From an uncultured Saprospiraceae bacterium (GTDB lineage Bacteria > Bacteroidota > Bacteroidia > Chitinophagales > Saprospiraceae): a stretch of 64,000 nt of DNA. This document shows, one piece after another, positions 1-9,186 of the stretch. Under the pieces are notes generated by a model, which saw nothing but the letters and a program-made list of their open reading frames with translations, was not told the DNA's origin and searched no databases. Location of the stretch: positions 84,565-148,564 of the forward strand of contig CALDEM010000006.1 of the NCBI GenBank assembly GCA_937942435.1. The letters are read 5' to 3'. Position 1 is the first letter of the stretch. Every line of letters starts with the position of its first letter. Position numbers and translations under genes: made by a program.

Positions 1-1
1 T

Positions 2-808
2 GGCAAAGGTGTTTTGATATTGGAAGACCAAGCAACTGCGATAACGGAGCTTAAGGCGATGCTCAGTGGCAAATTTGGAGAAGCCAGCAAGAAAGTAGTT
101 ATAGAAGAGTTTTTAGACGGTATAGAGTTTTCAGTATTTGTCCTGACAGATGGGCAGTACTACATCCTACTACCAGAGGCTAAAGACTACAAGCGCATAG
201 GAGAAGGAGACACTGGACTCAACACTGGTGGTATGGGAGCAGTCAGCCCTGTGCCATTTGTTGATCAAGATATGATTGCTAAGGTGAGAGACAGAGTGAT
301 CTTGCCTACGTTGAGTGGTCTCCAGGATCGTCAGATAGACTACAAGGGATTCATATTCTTTGGATTGATCAGTGTAAACGATGAGCCATATGTCATCGAG
401 TACAACTGTAGGATGGGAGATCCTGAGACAGAAGTTGTCCTACCAAGAGTCAAGAATGACTTCGCTAAGTTATGTACGGCTCTGTTTGAACAAGACCTTT
501 ATGAGATTGGTTTGGATAAAGATCCAAGGACAGCAGCAACCGTGATGACTGTATCTGCTGGCTATCCAGGCAGCTATGAAAAAGGTAAGAAGATCACTAT
601 AGGAGAAGCGGGTACAGCGGAAAGTATTGTATTTCATGCAGGAACTAAAGTTGAAGACAATCAAGTTGTAACCAATGGTGGTCGCGTTATAGCGGTAACT
701 TCATTGGATACGGATCATCATAAGGCAATAGCTAAATCTATGTTAAGTATAGAAAGTATTGACTTCGAAGGAAAATATTTTAGAGGAGACATAGGTTTTG
801 ATCTTTAG
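2..808 (+). CDS. purD: phosphoribosylamine--glycine ligase (GARS), 5' truncated by window edge
   Basis: ATP-grasp C-terminal sequence: EEFLDGIEFSVFVLTDG, LNTGGMGAVSPVP, YNCRMGDPETEVVLPR. Reading frame is open to the window start (GKGVLILED). Confidence 0.93.
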   Translation, partial: GKGVLILEDQATAITELKAMLSGKFGEASKKVVIEEFLDGIEFSVFVLTDGQYYILLPEAKDYKRIGEGDTGLNTGGMGAVSPVPFVDQDMIAKVRDRVILPTLSGLQDRQIDYKGFIFFGLISVNDEPYVIEYNCRMGDPETEVVLPRVKNDFAKLCTALFEQDLYEIGLDKDPRTAATVMTVSAGYPGSYEKGKKITIGEAGTAESIVFHAGTKVEDNQVVTNGGRVIAVTSLDTDHHKAIAKSMLSIESIDFEGKYFRGDIGFDL

Positions 809-886
809 CAACTGAATTAACAATTAAGTAAAAGAGCAATGAACACAGGTGTTCATCATAGTTATAGGGCTTTCAATTATAAGTAC

Positions 887-2842
887 ATGAATCAGATTAA
901 GCTGACATTAATCCTTCTTTTGATCGGCACGACCATTGTGGCGCAAGACGATGCTCTATTTCATATAGAGAAAGATCCAGTTTCAGTATCTGAGTTTAAG
1001 TACATCTATGAGAAAAACAATCGCGATAAGGCAGACTATAGTAAGCCTAGTGTAGATGAATATCTCGATCTCTATATCAACTTCAAGCTCAAGGTACATA
1101 AGGCTCGTGAGTTAGGTTATCATAAGTCTGAGACATACCAACGAGAGTTACAGGGTTATCGATCCCAATTAGCAGACTCATATATCATCGATAAAGAAGT
1201 GATATCTCGTATGGTTGACGAGGTCTACGATAGACAAAAGCAAGACGTAGAATTAAAGCATATCCTTATATCTGTAGATCGAAAGACTTCTCCTGAACAA
1301 GAGGAACAAGCTTACAAGCATGTCTTAAAAGTAAAGAAAGCGATAGATGATGGTTTGGGTTTCGGTCGTGCAGTACTACAGTATTCTCAGGACCGTAATA
1401 GTGCAGCAGAAGGTGGAGATATAGGATTTGTTAATGCGCCACTACCTGACGGCTATATAGAGATCGAAGATGTAGCTTATGGCTTAGAGGTAGGTGATGT
1501 ATCAGATCCCATCAGAACGGATCTTGGTTATCACATCATCAAAGTGATCAGTAAAAGACCGGCACGAGGGACAATGGAAGCACAACATTTGCTCATAAGA
1601 AACAAAAGTGCAAGTGGCATCCGTCTTGCTGGAGCAAAACCAAAAGCTCAAAAAATCTATGAAAGCATCGCCAAAGGAGAGCGATCATTTGATGAGGCTA
1701 CGATTATATCATCAGAAGACAAGGACACAAAAGGCAACAAGGGCAACCTTGGCTTCTTTACAATTGGTCAGTATGAGCGCAGCTTTGAAGATGCGGCATT
1801 TGCATTAGCTAAAGATGGTGATATCTCAGAACCCGTTGAGACATCTATCGGTTGGCATATTATAAAAAGAGTAAGTAAGCGCCCTTTAGACACAAAAGAC
1901 ATCATAAGAGAGCGATTAAAAAACTCTCCAAAAAAAGGAGATAGATTTGAAAGAATAAGAGGCGATGTGGTGGACGAAATTAAAAAAGAAGCTTCATTCA
2001 AAGAAGATAAAAAACTTCTATCAGAATTTACAAATGCACTTTCATCCGACTATTATAATTATAACTGGCAGATCCCTGAGATTGAAGATAAGGCCTTAGT
2101 AACATTTGGCTCAGACCAACACATGATCAGTGACTTTATAGGTTTTGTAAAAAAGAATAGTAAAGAGAGAATGCGCGCCAAGGGTCAACTTCCTATAGAG
2201 CAATCTGTGCAAAGCATTTATAATTCTTATGTGACATCCAAGGCTATCGCATTTGCAGAAAGCAGGTTAGAAGAACGCTATCCTGAGTTTAACAATCTCA
2301 TGAGAGAGTACAAAGAAGGGATCTTGCTATTTGATATAGCTAAGGATATGATCTGGGATAAAGCATCTAAAGACACTGCTGCCATCGCAACTTTTTTCCA
2401 ATCAAATAGTGATAACTACAAATGGAAAACCCGAGCTCAACTGACAAAGTACTCCGTAAGAACGACCGAACCAGCTCAAGTAACTACAATGGTTACATAT
2501 GCAAAGGATAATAGTTCGGAGGATGTATTGGCCTTATTTAATAAAGGAAAGGAGCTTTTGATAACCAATGAGGAGACATTAGAAGAGGGCCATAAAAACT
2601 TAGAAGGCATACCAATGCAAACAGGCTATGTCTCTAAGCCTGTATATAATGACAAATTGCAAGTGACGACATTTGTGAAAATTGAAGAAGTAATACCTTC
2701 AAGAAATAAGACGCTCAAAGAAGCGAAGGGATACGTCATATCTGATTATCAAGATCAACTAGACAAAGATTGGATCGAAGAACTGAAAAAAGAATACAAA
2801 GTCAAGATCCATAATAAGCAGTTAAAACGACTATACAAGTAA
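887..2842 (+). CDS. PpiC/parvulin-type peptidylprolyl isomerase, exported
   Basis: ORF 839..2842. The internal Met at 887 precedes a signal peptide (MNQIKLTLILLLIGTTIVAQ). Two parvulin-like domains (ELKHILIS...GGDIGFVNA..DLGYHIIKV; AQHLLIRN...GNLGFFTIGQ..IGWHIIKRV). Confidence 0.85.
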   Translation: MNQIKLTLILLLIGTTIVAQDDALFHIEKDPVSVSEFKYIYEKNNRDKADYSKPSVDEYLDLYINFKLKVHKARELGYHKSETYQRELQGYRSQLADSYIIDKEVISRMVDEVYDRQKQDVELKHILISVDRKTSPEQEEQAYKHVLKVKKAIDDGLGFGRAVLQYSQDRNSAAEGGDIGFVNAPLPDGYIEIEDVAYGLEVGDVSDPIRTDLGYHIIKVISKRPARGTMEAQHLLIRNKSASGIRLAGAKPKAQKIYESIAKGERSFDEATIISSEDKDTKGNKGNLGFFTIGQYERSFEDAAFALAKDGDISEPVETSIGWHIIKRVSKRPLDTKDIIRERLKNSPKKGDRFERIRGDVVDEIKKEASFKEDKKLLSEFTNALSSDYYNYNWQIPEIEDKALVTFGSDQHMISDFIGFVKKNSKERMRAKGQLPIEQSVQSIYNSYVTSKAIAFAESRLEERYPEFNNLMREYKEGILLFDIAKDMIWDKASKDTAAIATFFQSNSDNYKWKTRAQLTKYSVRTTEPAQVTTMVTYAKDNSSEDVLALFNKGKELLITNEETLEEGHKNLEGIPMQTGYVSKPVYNDKLQVTTFVKIEEVIPSRNKTLKEAKGYVISDYQDQLDKDWIEELKKEYKVKIHNKQLKRLYK

Positions 2843-2851
2843 TAGGCACGT

Positions 2852-3709
2852 ATGACTTTATGCTCAAGCATATGGAATCGTAAAACAGCAGCTTACTTCT
2901 TCATAATTACATCACTGTTTATGAGTTGTAAGCAGCAAGAACATGTACCTGCTGATCAAGGTCGCGTATTAGCTGTAGTCGGAGAACAATCTCTCTATGA
3001 CTCAGATATAAGTCACCTGATCCATCCTAATACTAAAAATCAAGACAGTGCCTCCCTCGCCACAGCATTTATAGATCAATGGCTAAGGGATGAGCTCATG
3101 ACTAGGGAGGCCGCGAAGTACTTTACATCTGACGCTGAGATAGATCGTCTTGTAGAGGACTACAAAGCCAAGTTATTAAAGTTTAATCTAGAGGAAAAAA
3201 TCCTTAACGAAAGATATGACACGCTTGTATCCGAGGATGAATTAGCTGGTTTTTATGAGCAAATGAAAGAGCAGTTCATACTTAAAGAAAATGTGTATCG
3301 ATGCTTGTATGTGAAAATGGATAAAGGCACAGCGGGCTTAAAAGACTTTACTAATAAGTGGAAGAAAGATGATTATGGCCCAATAAAGATTTTTGCTCGT
3401 GCCTTCTCAACCGAAAGTCACATGGACACCACTCAGTGGAAGTCTTGGAGCGAGGTCGATGGATGGTATAACAAGTGGTCGACAAGTCGTATCAATCAAC
3501 AGATTAAGCAGCGACAAAATGACTCGGAGTATGAATACTTTCTTAAAATTGTGGATTCGGTGGACAAAGGAGACTTTTCTCCGTTAGAGTATATAAGACC
3601 TCAGCTTAATCGCATGTTTCTTCATAAGAGAAAACAAGAGATCATAGAAAACTATAAACAAGAGCTCTACGAAAATGCGCTCAACAATAACATCATAAAA
3701 ATATCATAG
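2852..3709 (+). CDS. lipoprotein, SurA/PpiC-associated family
   Basis: Lipobox-like FLFMSC; SurA N-like helical sequence; sits between two PPIase genes and shares the base at 3709 with the next ORF. Confidence 0.55.
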   Translation: MTLCSSIWNRKTAAYFFIITSLFMSCKQQEHVPADQGRVLAVVGEQSLYDSDISHLIHPNTKNQDSASLATAFIDQWLRDELMTREAAKYFTSDAEIDRLVEDYKAKLLKFNLEEKILNERYDTLVSEDELAGFYEQMKEQFILKENVYRCLYVKMDKGTAGLKDFTNKWKKDDYGPIKIFARAFSTESHMDTTQWKSWSEVDGWYNKWSTSRINQQIKQRQNDSEYEYFLKIVDSVDKGDFSPLEYIRPQLNRMFLHKRKQEIIENYKQELYENALNNNIIKIS

Positions 3710-5058
3710 TGAAGAGATTATTCTATATAGCCATCATTGTAAGTCTACACATCACTTGTATGGGACAAGGCATCATACTTGAGAAAGTAGTCGCCCAAGT
3801 GGGTAGTGAAGAGATATTTTACTCTGAGGTTCAGGAGCTCTATGGATATGCAAAAGCGCAAAATCCGGAATATGATGAGAGTTTTCAGTGTCAGATTCTT
3901 GATCAACTCATATCCTCCAAGCTATTAGTCGACCAAGCTAAGATCGATAGTATATTTGTCACTGATGAAGAGCTCAACGCTCAAGTTGATAGAAGGTTAG
4001 AGTATATCTTAGGTCAGATGGGCGGAGATGAAGAGAGATTTTTAGAATACTATGGCAAGACACCTCTCGAACAAAGAGAAGAGATGCGTGAGCCAATGCG
4101 AGAGAAGTTAATCCAAGAGCGCATACAAGGTGAACTCATCCGAGATGTAGACATCACACCCAACGAAGTGATTGCATTTTATGAACAAATACCATCTGAT
4201 AGCTTGCCATTTTTACCGGCGGAAGTTGAGATAGCTGAGGTCTCGATAAAGACAATAATAAGCACTGAAGCTAAAGAGGCTGCGCTTACTAAGCTTCAAA
4301 AAGTTAGAACACGAATCATAGATGACGGAGAGAGTTTTGCTGAGTTAGCATCTTTGTTTTCAGATGATCCTGGATCAGCCCGAAACGGTGGCGAACTTGG
4401 TTGGGCTAAAAGAGGGTCTTATGTCCCAGAATTTGAAGCAATGGGATATAGCTTGAAACCTGGTGAAATATCAGAAATTATTGAAACCCAATTTGGTTAT
4501 CACTTGATGGAGCTGTTGGAAAGAAGAGGTAATAGCATCAAGCTCAGACACATACTGGTTAAGCCAGAAATAACTCAAGAGGATATAGACTATACTAAAA
4601 GACATCTTGATACTGTAAAGATGAAAATCGCAGAAGATAGTCTTGCATTTGAGCTAGCTGTCAAGAGATATGGTGATGACGATTCTCAAAGTTATTCTAA
4701 TGCTGGAAGATTATTGAATCCAGAGACTGGTGACACATTCTGGGAGACAGGACAGCTTCCTTATCAGATATACTTTGCCATTGAAAGTCTTGAAGAAGGT
4801 GGTTTGTCGGAAATAGTTGAGTTAGAAGAGCGCGGAGAAAAGCTTTTCAAATTGCTCCAACTACAAACCAGAACCAAACCACATAAAGCGAGCTTAGAAA
4901 CAGATTTTACAAAAATCAAACAATACGCAAAAGAGAGTAAGAAGAATGTCTACTTTAACAATTGGATGGAGAATAAAATAAAATCAACATTGATTGAAGT
5001 TTCTCCTAAGTACAGTACTTGTCCTAATATAACTAAGTATCAAGACGTCAAGCCTTGA
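3709..5058 (+). CDS. SurA-like peptidylprolyl isomerase
   Basis: GTG start. VVAQVGSEEIFYSEVQ (SurA N-terminal) plus rotamase domains (FSDDPGSARNGGELGWAKRGSYVPEFE..QFGYHLMEL). Confidence 0.85.
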   Translation: MKRLFYIAIIVSLHITCMGQGIILEKVVAQVGSEEIFYSEVQELYGYAKAQNPEYDESFQCQILDQLISSKLLVDQAKIDSIFVTDEELNAQVDRRLEYILGQMGGDEERFLEYYGKTPLEQREEMREPMREKLIQERIQGELIRDVDITPNEVIAFYEQIPSDSLPFLPAEVEIAEVSIKTIISTEAKEAALTKLQKVRTRIIDDGESFAELASLFSDDPGSARNGGELGWAKRGSYVPEFEAMGYSLKPGEISEIIETQFGYHLMELLERRGNSIKLRHILVKPEITQEDIDYTKRHLDTVKMKIAEDSLAFELAVKRYGDDDSQSYSNAGRLLNPETGDTFWETGQLPYQIYFAIESLEEGGLSEIVELEERGEKLFKLLQLQTRTKPHKASLETDFTKIKQYAKESKKNVYFNNWMENKIKSTLIEVSPKYSTCPNITKYQDVKP

Positions 5059-5348
5059 CTTCTTTTAGATTGGCTGCTGCAATTATAGTTACAGTTCTAA
5101 TCATACTTTATTGGTATTTTGATGATAGCCTAAGGCCAGGTTATTCATCTATACCATCAATATCGATTGACTCAGAAGCCATAAGTGATGATCCTCTCAT
5201 CACTACTTATATACATAACTCACTGCTCAATGAAACTGGGCTCTACGGGTATTGTAATATCAATGGTCCTACCCCTCACCAAAGTACTGACTTGGATAGA
5301 GTTTCATTAGACAACATCGGAATTAAGAAAATAACTATCAACATATAA
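5055..5348 (+). CDS. small hypothetical protein with N-terminal hydrophobic segment
   Basis: 97-aa ORF, TTG start overlapping the preceding TGA (ttga), N-terminal hydrophobic helix AAAIIVTVLIILYWYF. Fills the gap up to the next gene. Confidence 0.4.
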   Translation: MTSFRLAAAIIVTVLIILYWYFDDSLRPGYSSIPSISIDSEAISDDPLITTYIHNSLLNETGLYGYCNINGPTPHQSTDLDRVSLDNIGIKKITINI

Positions 5349-5349
5349 C

Positions 5350-6093
5350 ATGAAAGGTAAAGTAGTATTTGTATCAGGAGCAGGAAGTGGAATAGGAAAA
5401 TCTACGGCACTAAAACTAGGGCAACTGGGAGCCACCCTTATTCTGACAGATATCAATGATGATAATGGAAGCAAGGTTACCCAAGAAATAATCGACAATG
5501 GAGGAGCGGCACACTACTACCACCTTGATGTTTCTAATAGAGAAGCAGTTCAGAGTTTATTTAACATTATTTCAAAAGAGCATAAGGAACTTGATATGGC
5601 TGTCAATAACGCGGGTATAGGTGGAGTGCTCGCACCAATCCACGAAGTGGATATCAAGGACTGGAACCAGATGATGGATATAAACCTGTCAGGTGTGTTT
5701 CACTGTTTGCAAGCGGAGATCCAGTTGATGTTAGCTAATCAAACTCCCGGCGCTATAGTAAATGTTGCTTCACTTGCAGGTGTCAATGGTATGCCTGCTG
5801 GCAGCCCTTACTCAGCAGCAAAACATGCAGTAATAGGACTAACAAAAAGTGTTGCCAGAGAATATGCAAAAGTTGGAATTAGAGTAAACTCAGTCTGCCC
5901 AGGATTTACAGAAACAGCCATCCTCAATGGCATTCCTGAAAGATTCTTAGACGTCAATTTGAAATATTACGTCCCGATGAATAGATTAGGCAAACCTGAA
6001 GAGATTGCAGACGCTATCGCTTGGTTACTGAGTGATCAGTCTTCATTTGTGACAGGTCATTCATTATACTTGGATGGTGGTCTTATGGCCTAA
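5350..6093 (+). CDS. SDR family oxidoreductase
   Basis: Rossmann motif SGAGSGIGKSTA, NNAGIGG, catalytic YSAAK, C-terminal TGHSLYLDGG. Confidence 0.92.
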   Translation: MKGKVVFVSGAGSGIGKSTALKLGQLGATLILTDINDDNGSKVTQEIIDNGGAAHYYHLDVSNREAVQSLFNIISKEHKELDMAVNNAGIGGVLAPIHEVDIKDWNQMMDINLSGVFHCLQAEIQLMLANQTPGAIVNVASLAGVNGMPAGSPYSAAKHAVIGLTKSVAREYAKVGIRVNSVCPGFTETAILNGIPERFLDVNLKYYVPMNRLGKPEEIADAIAWLLSDQSSFVTGHSLYLDGGLMA

Positions 6094-6096
6094 GAC

Positions 6097-7479
6097 TTAT
6101 AGATTTTTAACTTCAGACGTTAACTTCTGAATACTATCCTTAGCATCTCCAAAAAACATCTTGGTCTTCTCATGGAAGAATAGTTGATTTTGGATACCTG
6201 CATACCCAGGACTCATACTTCTTTTCATCACGATGACATGCTTAGCTTCCCAGACATTGAGTACAGGCATACCATAGATAGAACTTGAAGGGTCATCATT
6301 AGCTGCCGGGTTGACCACATCGTTGGCACCTACGATCACTACTACATCGGTACTTGGCAATGCTGCATTAGCATCATCAAGGTCGAGGAGTTTTGGATAA
6401 GGTACATCTGCTTCTGCCAATAGGACATTCATGTGTCCTGGCATCCGACCTGCAACAGGGTGTATCGCGTACTTAACATCCACTCCATTGGACTCCAAGA
6501 GATCATCGAGCTCTTTGAGGGCTTTCTGTGCCTGCGCTACAGCCAACCCATAACCAGGGACAAACATCACTGAACTAGAATAATTCAACAATATCGCTGA
6601 GTCAATTGCATTTGTGGACTTGGCCACTTGATCTCCATCGGCAGCGGCAGCTCCACCTGCAGCAGAAAATCCACCAATCAACACGTTGAATAGGGACCTA
6701 TTCATGGCTTGGCACATCAAAACCGTAAGTATAGTCCCCGATGCCCCAACTAGGATGCCACCAACCAACATAAAGTTACTTCCGTAAATAAGCCCTGCAG
6801 CTGCAGCCGATATACCCGTAAATGAGTTAAGCAAAGAAATCACAACTGGCATATCTGCACCCCCGATAGGGGCAACAAAACTCCAACCGTAAAAAAGCGA
6901 TAAGACTAAGAATCCTATTAGTAATCCAGTTGTATGACCAGCGATCACGAGATATATGAAGAACGCAACGGTCAATAATAATAGAACTTGATTTATGATA
7001 TTGTGCTTGGGCCAAGTAACCTGACTATCCCATATCTTACCATCCAGTTTTAGATAAGCAAGCATACTTCCTGTAAACGCAATAGCTCCGATCAGTAGCG
7101 CAAATAATGAGATAACTAAACCTCCTTTGTCAAGATCTTGAGTCATGATCTCTACAATGGATAATATAGCAGCACAGGCACCTCCAAGTCCATTGAATAT
7201 AGACACCATCTGAGGCATCGCTGTCATCTGAATCTTCTTAGCCGCTAACCAACCTATGATAGATCCAACGGCCATGCCTCCAACGATCCACAAATAATTG
7301 CCATCTCCTATGATGCGAGCATCTAATAAAACAGCTATTATACCCAAGCCCATCCCAAATGCAGCATAAGTATTACCCTTACGAGCTGTATCAGGAGAGC
7401 CTAACAATCTCAATCCCCATACAAACGAAACTGCTCCTATAAGATAGGCTATATCGACTAGTGTGTTTTGAATAATCAT
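6097..7479 (-). CDS. pntB: NAD(P) transhydrogenase subunit beta
   Basis: Membrane segments followed by the domain III sequence PGYGLAVAQAQ...VKYAIHPVAGRMPGHMNVLLAEADVPY...DVVVIVGANDVVNPAA. Confidence 0.95.
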   Translation of the reverse strand: MIIQNTLVDIAYLIGAVSFVWGLRLLGSPDTARKGNTYAAFGMGLGIIAVLLDARIIGDGNYLWIVGGMAVGSIIGWLAAKKIQMTAMPQMVSIFNGLGGACAAILSIVEIMTQDLDKGGLVISLFALLIGAIAFTGSMLAYLKLDGKIWDSQVTWPKHNIINQVLLLLTVAFFIYLVIAGHTTGLLIGFLVLSLFYGWSFVAPIGGADMPVVISLLNSFTGISAAAAGLIYGSNFMLVGGILVGASGTILTVLMCQAMNRSLFNVLIGGFSAAGGAAAADGDQVAKSTNAIDSAILLNYSSSVMFVPGYGLAVAQAQKALKELDDLLESNGVDVKYAIHPVAGRMPGHMNVLLAEADVPYPKLLDLDDANAALPSTDVVVIVGANDVVNPAANDDPSSSIYGMPVLNVWEAKHVIVMKRSMSPGYAGIQNQLFFHEKTKMFFGDAKDSIQKLTSEVKNL

Positions 7480-7503
7480 GATAAGTTGATTTGTGCGATG
7501 AGC

Positions 7504-7815
7504 CTACTTCTTTTTCTTCTTAAACATCTCTAACATCCGATCTGTAACTGCAAATCCTCCGACCACATTGATCATCCCTAAGGTAATCGCTATGGATCCG
7601 AGTATCAATGAAAACATATCATCAGAGGCCGATCTTCTAATTAGAATAATCGCTCCGACAATGATCACACCACTGATAGCGTTTGCTCCAGACATTAATG
7701 GCGTATGAAGTACAGTGGGCACTTTGGATATAACTTCAAATCCCAAAATAACTGTAAATATCAGAAGATAAATCATCAGCAAGTTGTCACTGATGAACTG
7801 CATAAATGACTCCAT
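7504..7815 (-). CDS. pntAB: NAD(P) transhydrogenase subunit alpha, membrane part
   Basis: 103 aa with KVPTVLHTPLMSGANAISGVIIVGAI, typical of the split alpha-subunit membrane part. Confidence 0.93.
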   Translation of the reverse strand: MESFMQFISDNLLMIYLLIFTVILGFEVISKVPTVLHTPLMSGANAISGVIIVGAIILIRRSASDDMFSLILGSIAITLGMINVVGGFAVTDRMLEMFKKKKK

Positions 7816-7817
7816 AA

Positions 7818-8897
7818 CTATGCTTTTTTAGATATCAAAGATTTACTCAAGATCTCATCTTCAGAATTAAGATTGATCTTACCATCTTTTGCGATATGCT
7901 TTAGAAAATTTAAGATGTTGTTACTATATAAAGTGCTCGCATCTTGTGGCATCAGATTAGGGAGATTAGAATCTCCAATAATTGTAACGCCGTTATGATT
8001 GACTATTTTTTCATTTTGCGAAAGCGCACAGTTTCCTCCTGTAGAGGCTGCAAGATCAACGATGACTGCACCCGGCTTCATATTGTTGACTGTATCTTCT
8101 GAAACCAAGGTGGGTGCGGGTCGTCCTCTTAATTGTGCAGTTGTAATGACAATATCAGCACCTCTTGCTTTTTCTTGGATGAGCTCCGCTTGTCTTTTTT
8201 TATAATCATCTGATTGTTCAACTGCATACCCTCCTGCTCCTTTGTCGTCAGTTGCACCTTCGACTTCTACAAACTTTGCTCCCAAGCTCTGCACTTCTTC
8301 TTTAACCGCTGACCGTGTGTCAAAGGCTTCTACTATAGCACCATTACGCCGTGCCGTTGCTATGGCTTGAAGACCAGCAACACCTGCTCCAAGCACTAAT
8401 ACTTTGGATGGCTTTATGCTTCCTGCTGCTGTGATCATCATCGGAGCATATCTCGGCAATCGAGCGAGCGCACTCAGTACTGCTTGATAACCTGCTATCG
8501 ACGCCATGCTTGATAGCACATCCATGGATTGAGCAAGTGATGTCCTTGGTATCATGTCCAAGCTAAAGGCATTGACGCCTTTAGCTTCTAATCCTTTTGC
8601 GATTCGCTCATCAGTAAAAGGAGCATATTGGCAAACGAATATAGACTCTCCTTTGGCCTGTGCATATTCTTCATCAGTAATGTCTGGAGATATCTGAACG
8701 ATGACATCAGCTTTGCTTATGATCGAGGCTCTATCTGATAAGACTGTATCCTGAAAATCTTCATCACTATAAAAGGCTCCTTTAGCGATGTCAGATTCGA
8801 TCCAAACTTCGCTAAATATGGCTTTGAGTTTCGCAATATTCCCTGGTACTACAGGTGAAATATTAGTGTTCCCTTCTTTCAAAAAACCAATAACCAT
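7818..8897 (-). CDS. pntAA: NAD(P) transhydrogenase subunit alpha, soluble part
   Basis: VLVLGAGVAGLQAIATARRNGAIVEAFDTRSAVKEEVQSLGAKFVEV; directly upstream of pntAB and pntB. Confidence 0.94.
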   Translation of the reverse strand: MVIGFLKEGNTNISPVVPGNIAKLKAIFSEVWIESDIAKGAFYSDEDFQDTVLSDRASIISKADVIVQISPDITDEEYAQAKGESIFVCQYAPFTDERIAKGLEAKGVNAFSLDMIPRTSLAQSMDVLSSMASIAGYQAVLSALARLPRYAPMMITAAGSIKPSKVLVLGAGVAGLQAIATARRNGAIVEAFDTRSAVKEEVQSLGAKFVEVEGATDDKGAGGYAVEQSDDYKKRQAELIQEKARGADIVITTAQLRGRPAPTLVSEDTVNNMKPGAVIVDLAASTGGNCALSQNEKIVNHNGVTIIGDSNLPNLMPQDASTLYSNNILNFLKHIAKDGKINLNSEDEILSKSLISKKA

Positions 8898-9084
8898 GGT
8901 TGATCTATTAGGTTAGTTAATCAGCTAAAAATTATAATCTATTCTGCTAAAAGTGCGCAAATATAGACACTAAACCCAAACAGCATCATCCTCATATCAA
9001 TCAATAGTGAATCTTCGCTTTGATCAAGTTCGATAAAATAACTTAAAAATGATAAGAATAGAACTATAAAGAATCTTAAAACAA

Positions 9085-9120
9085 TAAAGCGGATCATCGT
9101 AGACTCGATGATCCGCTTTA
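9085..9120 (-). terminator. Rho-independent terminator-like hairpin downstream of the TonB receptor gene
   Basis: Perfect 15-bp stem TAAAGCGGATCATCG / CGATGATCCGCTTTA with a 6-nt loop; minus-strand read continues TTGTTTT. Confidence 0.8.
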
Positions 9121-9186
9121 TAAAGCAAAGTTGGTTTATAGATCGTTGTCTAAAAAACTAGACAACATATATTCATTCTACATTAA

